From CAJQLB01 sp041392065 (GTDB taxonomy: Bacteria; Bacteroidota; Bacteroidia; Flavobacteriales; Flavobacteriaceae): a stretch of DNA of 64,000 bases. Below, one piece after another: positions 60,421 to 64,000 of this stretch (position 1 is its first letter; every line of letters starts with the position of its first letter). The position numbers and the translations under genes are program-made. The stretch lies in contig JAWKMU010000004.1 in NCBI GenBank assembly GCA_041392065.1, positions 62,001 to 126,000 of the forward strand. Reading direction: 5' to 3'. The notes beneath the pieces are model-generated. The model was not told where the DNA came from, did not search any database, and saw only the letters and a program-made list of their open reading frames with translations.

Positions 60421-60834
60421 ATGAAGCTTATCAAATTTTTACTTGTCGGAATTTTATTTGGAATAGTTTTGGTAAAATCTGAAGCAGTCTCTTGGTATAG
60501 AATCTATGAAATGTTCAGATTTCAATCTTTCCATATGTATGGTATTATAGGAACTGCAATAGCTTCAGGAATATTGTTTTTGCAGTTTTCAAAAAAGAAC
60601 AAATTAAAGTCGTTAAAAGGAAAAAAGATAAAAGTTGCCAAAAAAGATAAAGGTTTTATAAGATACATCGTTGGTGGAATCATTTTTGGATTGGGTTGGG
60701 CAATGATTGGTGCTTGCCCAGGACCAATGTATGTATTGTTTGGCACTGGAGTTTATAGTATGCTTATAGTTATCACTGCAGCTTTGGTCGGAACATTTAT
60801 TTACGGCATTTTAAAAAATAAATTACCTCATTAA
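60421..60834 (+). CDS. YeeE/YedE-related DUF6691 transporter (C-terminal half)
   Basis: A 137-residue membrane protein with four helices and the motif GLGWAMIGAC99PGPMYVLFGTG, equivalent to the second cysteine motif in full-length YeeE. It begins 3 bp after the preceding half, so a heteromeric transporter is likely. SEAVSWYRIYEMFRFQSFHMYG (split 20-41) is the family signature. TauE/SafE begins 1 bp after its stop. Confidence 0.87.
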   Translation: MKLIKFLLVGILFGIVLVKSEAVSWYRIYEMFRFQSFHMYGIIGTAIASGILFLQFSKKNKLKSLKGKKIKVAKKDKGFIRYIVGGIIFGLGWAMIGACPGPMYVLFGTGVYSMLIVITAALVGTFIYGILKNKLPH

Positions 60835-60835
60835 T

Positions 60836-61633
60836 ATGGATTTTAATCAAATACTTGGATATATTGGTGCCTTGGTCGTTGGCCTTGTCTTAGGTCTAAT
60901 TGGTGGTGGTGGCTCAATACTTACTGTACCAATATTGGTTTATCTAATTGGCTTGAGTCCTGTAATGGCAACAGCATACTCCCTATTCGTAGTTGGAACT
61001 ACATCTCTATTTGGAGCTGTTCAAAATTACAGAAACAAAATGGTAGATATGCGTACAGCAATTGTATTTGCAATCCCTTCATTTATAGCAGTATACCTAA
61101 CGCGCAGGTATTTAGTGCCAGCAATACCAGAATCTTTGTTTAGTGTTTTAGGATTTGAAGTTACCAAGAATATTTTCATCATGGTGTTCTTTGCCATTAT
61201 CATGCTATTGGCTTCCGTATCTATGATAAAAACAAAAAAAAATACTGAGCCAAAAGATGAAAAAATAAAATACAATTATCCTTTTATCATCATAGAAGGT
61301 GCTGTTGTTGGTATTCTTACTGGAATTGTTGGTGCTGGAGGTGGTTTTTTGATTATTCCAGCTCTTGTGCTTTTAGCAAAACTACCAATGAAATTAGCAG
61401 TTGGCACTTCTTTGGTTATCATTTCCGCAAAATCTTTAATTGGATTTTTAGGCGATGTTCAAAATTTAACAATCGATTGGACTTTCCTTATTATATTTAC
61501 GATATTATCTATTATAGGAATACTTATAGGTGTTTATGTCACAAAATTTATTAGTGGCTCAAAACTAAAAAAAGGTTTCGGCTGGTTTACTTTACTAATG
61601 GCGATTTATATCATTTATAAAGAGCTTTTTTAG
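60836..61633 (+). CDS. TauE/SafE family sulfite exporter-type permease
   Basis: 265 residues with eight predicted helices in two repeats. The glycine-rich motif LVLGLIGGGGSILTVPILVY (split 17-36) is repeated as GILTGIVGAGGGFLIIPALV in the second half. The family exports sulfite, sulfoacetate or related organosulfur anions. Here it would export sulfite formed by the persulfide dioxygenase encoded next. Same operon as the two YeeE halves; a gap with a Crp-type operator follows. Confidence 0.9.
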   Translation: MDFNQILGYIGALVVGLVLGLIGGGGSILTVPILVYLIGLSPVMATAYSLFVVGTTSLFGAVQNYRNKMVDMRTAIVFAIPSFIAVYLTRRYLVPAIPESLFSVLGFEVTKNIFIMVFFAIIMLLASVSMIKTKKNTEPKDEKIKYNYPFIIIEGAVVGILTGIVGAGGGFLIIPALVLLAKLPMKLAVGTSLVIISAKSLIGFLGDVQNLTIDWTFLIIFTILSIIGILIGVYVTKFISGSKLKKGFGWFTLLMAIYIIYKELF

Positions 61634-61637
61634 CGAA

Positions 61638-61653
61638 TGTGACAAATGTCACA
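61638..61653. promoter_or_regulatory. Perfect Crp/Fnr-type operator TGTGACAAATGTCACA
   Basis: A perfect 7-2-7 inverted repeat that matches TGTGA-N6-TCACA. Its centre is about 44 bp upstream of the start predicted from the TATCTTTA box at 61675, a class II activator position. Likely bound by the Crp/Fnr protein encoded at 59159. Confidence 0.65.
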
Positions 61654-61674
61654 AAACAAAAAAATTAGATACTT

Positions 61675-61682
61675 TATCTTTA
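61675..61682 (+). promoter_or_regulatory. -7-like box (TATCTTTA) of the persulfide dioxygenase gene
   Basis: One mismatch from TAnnTTTG, 55 bp upstream of the ATG and 22 bp downstream of the palindrome; no -33 TTG at the correct place, as expected for an activator-dependent promoter. Confidence 0.4.
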
Positions 61683-61736
61683 TGCAAACATTAAAGATGG
61701 AAGTAATTACATCTTAAAATTTAAAAAACAATACAA

Positions 61737-63143
61737 ATGAAAGTAGAACAAATATATACAGGATGCCTAGCTCAGGGTGCATATTATGTAGAGTCCAATG
61801 GTGAAGTTGCCATTATTGATCCATTGAGAGAAACTCAACAATACATTGATAAAGCAAAATCTGAAAACGCAAAAATAAAGTATGTTTTTGAAACTCATTT
61901 TCATGCTGATTTTGTTTCTGGACATGTAGATTTAGCTAAAAAAACTGGAGCAATTATTGTTTTTGGGCCTAGTGCTAAAACCAATTACGATGCTTACGTA
62001 GCATCAGATAATGAAGAATTTAAAATAGGTGATATTACTATTAAAGTGTTACATACTCCAGGTCATACTTTAGAGTCATCTACTTTTTTATTAATAGATG
62101 AAAATGGCAAAAATCATGCTATTTTTTCTGGAGATACTTTGTTTTTAGGAGATGTAGGTCGTCCAGATTTGGCTATTAAGTCTGACTTAACTAAAGAAGA
62201 TTTAGCAGCAATGCTTTACGATTCTTTAAGAACTAAAATTATGCCTTTAGCTGATGACGTTATCGTTTATCCTGCTCATGGAGCTGGATCAGCGTGTGGT
62301 AAAAACCTCAGCAAAGAAACTGTTGGAACAATTGGTGATCAGAAAAAAAATAATTATGCACTCAGAGCAGATATGACAAAAGAGGAATTTGTAAAAGAGG
62401 TTTTAGATGGTATTCCACCACCTCCACAATATTTTGCAAAAAATGCGATGATGAACAAAATGGGTTACGAATCTTTTGAAAATGTATTGCAAACAGGAGA
62501 TGTTGCACTTGATGCAACAGAATTTGAAGCCTTAGCAAATCATGAAGGTGCTTTAGTGCTTGACGTAAGAACTCAATCAGAATATGTTAAAGAACATATA
62601 CCAAACTCTATATTTATTGGGCTAAATGGGAGTTTTGCTCCATGGGTTGGTGCCTTAATTACAGATTTAAAGCAACCTATTTTATTGGTTGTCCCTGTAG
62701 GTAAATCGGCTGAAGCTGTAACAAGGTTATCACGCGTAGGTTATGATAATACCCTTGGATATCTTGAAGGAGGAATGAACGCTTGGAAAGCTGCTGGAAA
62801 AGATATTGAAACTCTAGAATCTATTTCTGCTGAAGAATTTGCAAAGAGATATAAAAATGACAACTTAAACGTTTTAGACGTTAGAAAAGATGGCGAGTTT
62901 ATATCCAGCCATATTGAAACTGCACAGCATTTTGCTTTAGATTTCATTAATGAAAAAATGAATGAAATTTCTAAAAACAAAACATATTATGTACATTGTG
63001 CTGGTGGTTATCGTTCTGTAATAGCAGCATCCATCTTAAAAGCTAGAGGATTTAATAATCTAGTTGATATTGCAGGTGGCTTTGCTGCAATAAAAAATAC
63101 AGATTTACCAATAACAGATTATGTTTGTCCTTCAACATTATAA
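61737..63143 (+). CDS. CstB-like persulfide dioxygenase fused to pseudo- and active rhodanese domains
   Basis: 468 residues. Residues 1-240: metallo-beta-lactamase fold of the ETHE1/persulfide dioxygenase type, with iron ligands H54, H56, D58, H63, H110, D133 and H181. Residues 265-360: a rhodanese-like domain whose active-site loop is LVVPVGKSA (317-325), with no cysteine, so a pseudo-domain. Residues 370-468: an active rhodanese with C421 in VHCAGGYRS. The same three-domain order is known from Staphylococcus CstB, which oxidises persulfides to sulfite/thiosulfate. It probably detoxifies sulfide-derived persulfides in the cytoplasm. Preceded by a perfect Crp-type operator. Confidence 0.93.
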   Translation: MKVEQIYTGCLAQGAYYVESNGEVAIIDPLRETQQYIDKAKSENAKIKYVFETHFHADFVSGHVDLAKKTGAIIVFGPSAKTNYDAYVASDNEEFKIGDITIKVLHTPGHTLESSTFLLIDENGKNHAIFSGDTLFLGDVGRPDLAIKSDLTKEDLAAMLYDSLRTKIMPLADDVIVYPAHGAGSACGKNLSKETVGTIGDQKKNNYALRADMTKEEFVKEVLDGIPPPPQYFAKNAMMNKMGYESFENVLQTGDVALDATEFEALANHEGALVLDVRTQSEYVKEHIPNSIFIGLNGSFAPWVGALITDLKQPILLVVPVGKSAEAVTRLSRVGYDNTLGYLEGGMNAWKAAGKDIETLESISAEEFAKRYKNDNLNVLDVRKDGEFISSHIETAQHFALDFINEKMNEISKNKTYYVHCAGGYRSVIAASILKARGFNNLVDIAGGFAAIKNTDLPITDYVCPSTL

Positions 63144-63252
63144 AATTTAAATTTTAGATATTATGAAATGAGCCATAACAAGAGGTTGATACAACCCAAA
63201 ATGAATATTGGCGAATTACATCTAACCTATAAAAACAATAAAATTTAAACAG

Positions 63253-63456
63253 ATGAAAAAAAACATGGGAAACACAGACAAAGCAATTAGAGTCATTTTG
63301 GCTATAGGTATTGCTTTATTATACTACTTTGATGTAATCCAAGGTACGTTAGCTTATGTATTAATGGCTTTCGCTATTATATTTTTAATTACCAGCTTTA
63401 TTAGTTTTTGCCCATTATACAAACCTTTTGGGATTAGTACTTGTAAAACAAAATAA
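63253..63456 (+). CDS. DUF2892 (YgaP-type) inner membrane protein
   Basis: 67 residues with two short membrane helices (about 14-30 and 34-52) after NTDKAIRVILAIG and ending CPLYKPFGISTCKTK, the exact DUF2892 signature. In YgaP the same segment is the membrane anchor of a rhodanese, matching the sulfur context. 110 bp downstream of the dioxygenase gene; the gap contains an inverted repeat GGTTG-ATA-CAACC near 63193 but no gene. It overlaps the next gene by 1 nt. Confidence 0.88.
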   Translation: MKKNMGNTDKAIRVILAIGIALLYYFDVIQGTLAYVLMAFAIIFLITSFISFCPLYKPFGISTCKTK

Positions 63457-63725
63457 TGAACACTACACTAACTGTACAAAACTTAAAATGTGGTGGTTGT
63501 GCCAATACAATAACCGCAAAACTTAGTGATGTTAATGGTATAGACTCTGTCAAGGTAAATAACGACACAGATTCAGTTTCGTTTAACTACACTGATGAAG
63601 GTATTTTAATAAAAGCTATTGATTTACTTTCAAAATTAGGCTATCCAGTAGAAGGCGAACAAAATCCTATACTTAAAAAAGCAAAAAGTTATGTGAGTTG
63701 TGCTGTTGGAAGAATGAATAAATAA
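63456..63725 (+). CDS. Heavy-metal-associated (HMA) domain protein
   Basis: 89 residues: one ferredoxin-like HMA domain with the metal motif C12-G-G-C15 (KCGGCANTI) and the usual LGYPVEG end, then a short tail with a third cysteine (YVSC78AVG). A soluble copper/soft-metal chaperone-like protein. The start ATG shares 1 nt with the stop of DUF2892, so they are coupled. In a persulfide module it might handle Cu(I), whose homeostasis is disturbed by sulfide (inference). Confidence 0.88.
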   Translation: MNTTLTVQNLKCGGCANTITAKLSDVNGIDSVKVNNDTDSVSFNYTDEGILIKAIDLLSKLGYPVEGEQNPILKKAKSYVSCAVGRMNK

Positions 63726-63750
63726 CAAATTTTAATTATTATAACACTAA

Positions 63751-63782
63751 AAAAAGCTCTGAATTTCTTCAGAGCTTTTTTT
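63751..63782. terminator. Bidirectional terminator between the HMA gene and clpS
   Basis: Stem GCTCTGAA/TTCAGAGC (63756-63763 with 63768-63775), A-run before and T-run after; convergent genes. Confidence 0.9.
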
Positions 63783-64000
63783 ATATAATTTCTGCACTTA
63801 AACCTGCGTCTAACAACATTGAACACCTTGGTTCAAGTTCATCATAAACACCTGTTTTGACTGTACATTTTCCTTTATAATGAACAATAATAGAGCATTG
63901 TTCTGCTTGTTCTGGAGTGTGTTCGCAAGCATAAATAAGCGTATCTATAACATGATCAAATGTATTGACATCATCATTGTATAACACAATTTCATTGTGC
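63781..64000 (-). CDS. clpS: ATP-dependent Clp protease adaptor ClpS (partial)
   Basis: The C-terminal 73 or so residues of ClpS; the gene runs past the window end. ClpS delivers N-degron substrates to ClpA/ClpC. The visible part begins NEIVLYNDDVNTFDHVI, including the substrate-pocket residues NDD and the conserved T-x-D-x-V motif, and continues with ACEHTPEQAEQCSIIVHYKGK, interrupted here by position limits (about two thirds of the protein). No start codon is in the window; an internal GTG at 63987 is not the true start. Confidence 0.93.
   Translation of the reverse strand, partial: HNEIVLYNDDVNTFDHVIDTLIYACEHTPEQAEQCSIIVHYKGKCTVKTGVYDELEPRCSMLLDAGLSAEII

Noticed and set aside
1..64000. 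Prophage or integrative element in the window
   Set aside because: No integrase, phage structural genes, transposase or attachment-site duplication; the gene content is core metabolism and envelope functions.

Overview
The window is chromosomal DNA from a member of the Flavobacteriaceae (Bacteroidetes). The DNA is AT-rich and gene-dense. Many genes are preceded by the Bacteroidetes -7 promoter box TAnnTTTG instead of a classical -10, and most lack a Shine-Dalgarno sequence. Marker genes agree: a short primary sigma factor without region 1.1, type IX secretion (T9SS) parts (PorT, a DUF5103 plug protein, a T9SS-sorted lipase), the lipoprotein-type TamA homologue TamL, a complete Na+-NQR operon, and an AccD without zinc cysteines. 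The species cannot be named from the sequence alone.

Layout. 1-2.6 kb: the end of a kynurenine/3-hydroxyanthranilate catabolic cluster (haaO, ACMSD) and an O-methyltransferase, separated by hairpin repeats. 2.7-10.2 kb: a DUF5694 lipoprotein, tatA, an M1 aminopeptidase, small envelope proteins, peptidase E and an M48 protease. 10.2-15.3 kb: gpmI, a HAD phosphatase, a CoA-transferase, map and a methyltransferase. 15.3-17.1 kb: a GIY-YIG gene boxed by inverted repeats, then apbE and a small partner. 17.1-20 kb: an M20 peptidase and two DUF6090 paralogues. 20-26.6 kb: nqrABCDEF on the minus strand, interrupted between nqrC and nqrD by a four-helix-bundle (S23-type) gene. 26.7-36.8 kb: T9SS plug, apaG, an NRDE protein, pruA, a lipase, rsmG, a fatty acid desaturase and aspC. 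37-43 kb: trkH/trkA, ubiE(menG)-porT and a TrmH-type methylase. 43-51.7 kb: tamL, fbaA, accD, rpsO and pnp. 51.7-56.1 kb: a lipoprotein / ECF sigma / anti-sigma-like beta-barrel operon and rpoD. 56.3-59.1 kb: rpe, another GIY-YIG gene, an M90 peptidase and tRNA-Arg. 59.1-63.7 kb: a sulfur/persulfide module (Crp/Fnr regulator, two YeeE/YedE half-transporters, TauE/SafE, a CstB-like persulfide dioxygenase-rhodanese, DUF2892 and a heavy-metal-associated protein). The window ends inside clpS. No gene-free stretch exceeds 300 bases.

Genes that work together. ApbE attaches FMN to NqrB and NqrC, so apbE 3.5 kb from nqr makes sense. TrkA gates TrkH. The ECF sigma factor and the following membrane protein look like a signalling pair. 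In the sulfur module, the Crp/Fnr protein carries a C77-x5-C83-C84 thiol cluster. Two 16-bp palindromes of the same NGTRA-N6-TYACA pattern lie upstream of the transporter genes and of the persulfide dioxygenase, suggesting a self-contained regulon.

Most interesting non-coding signal: a family of short repeats with conserved ends (TGTCA ... TCT) whose inner stems differ between copies but stay self-complementary. Most occur as inverted pairs in gaps; in three cases they end 1-5 nt before a start codon, one pair boxes a GIY-YIG gene, and one single unit is translated inside the C-terminal tail of NqrE.
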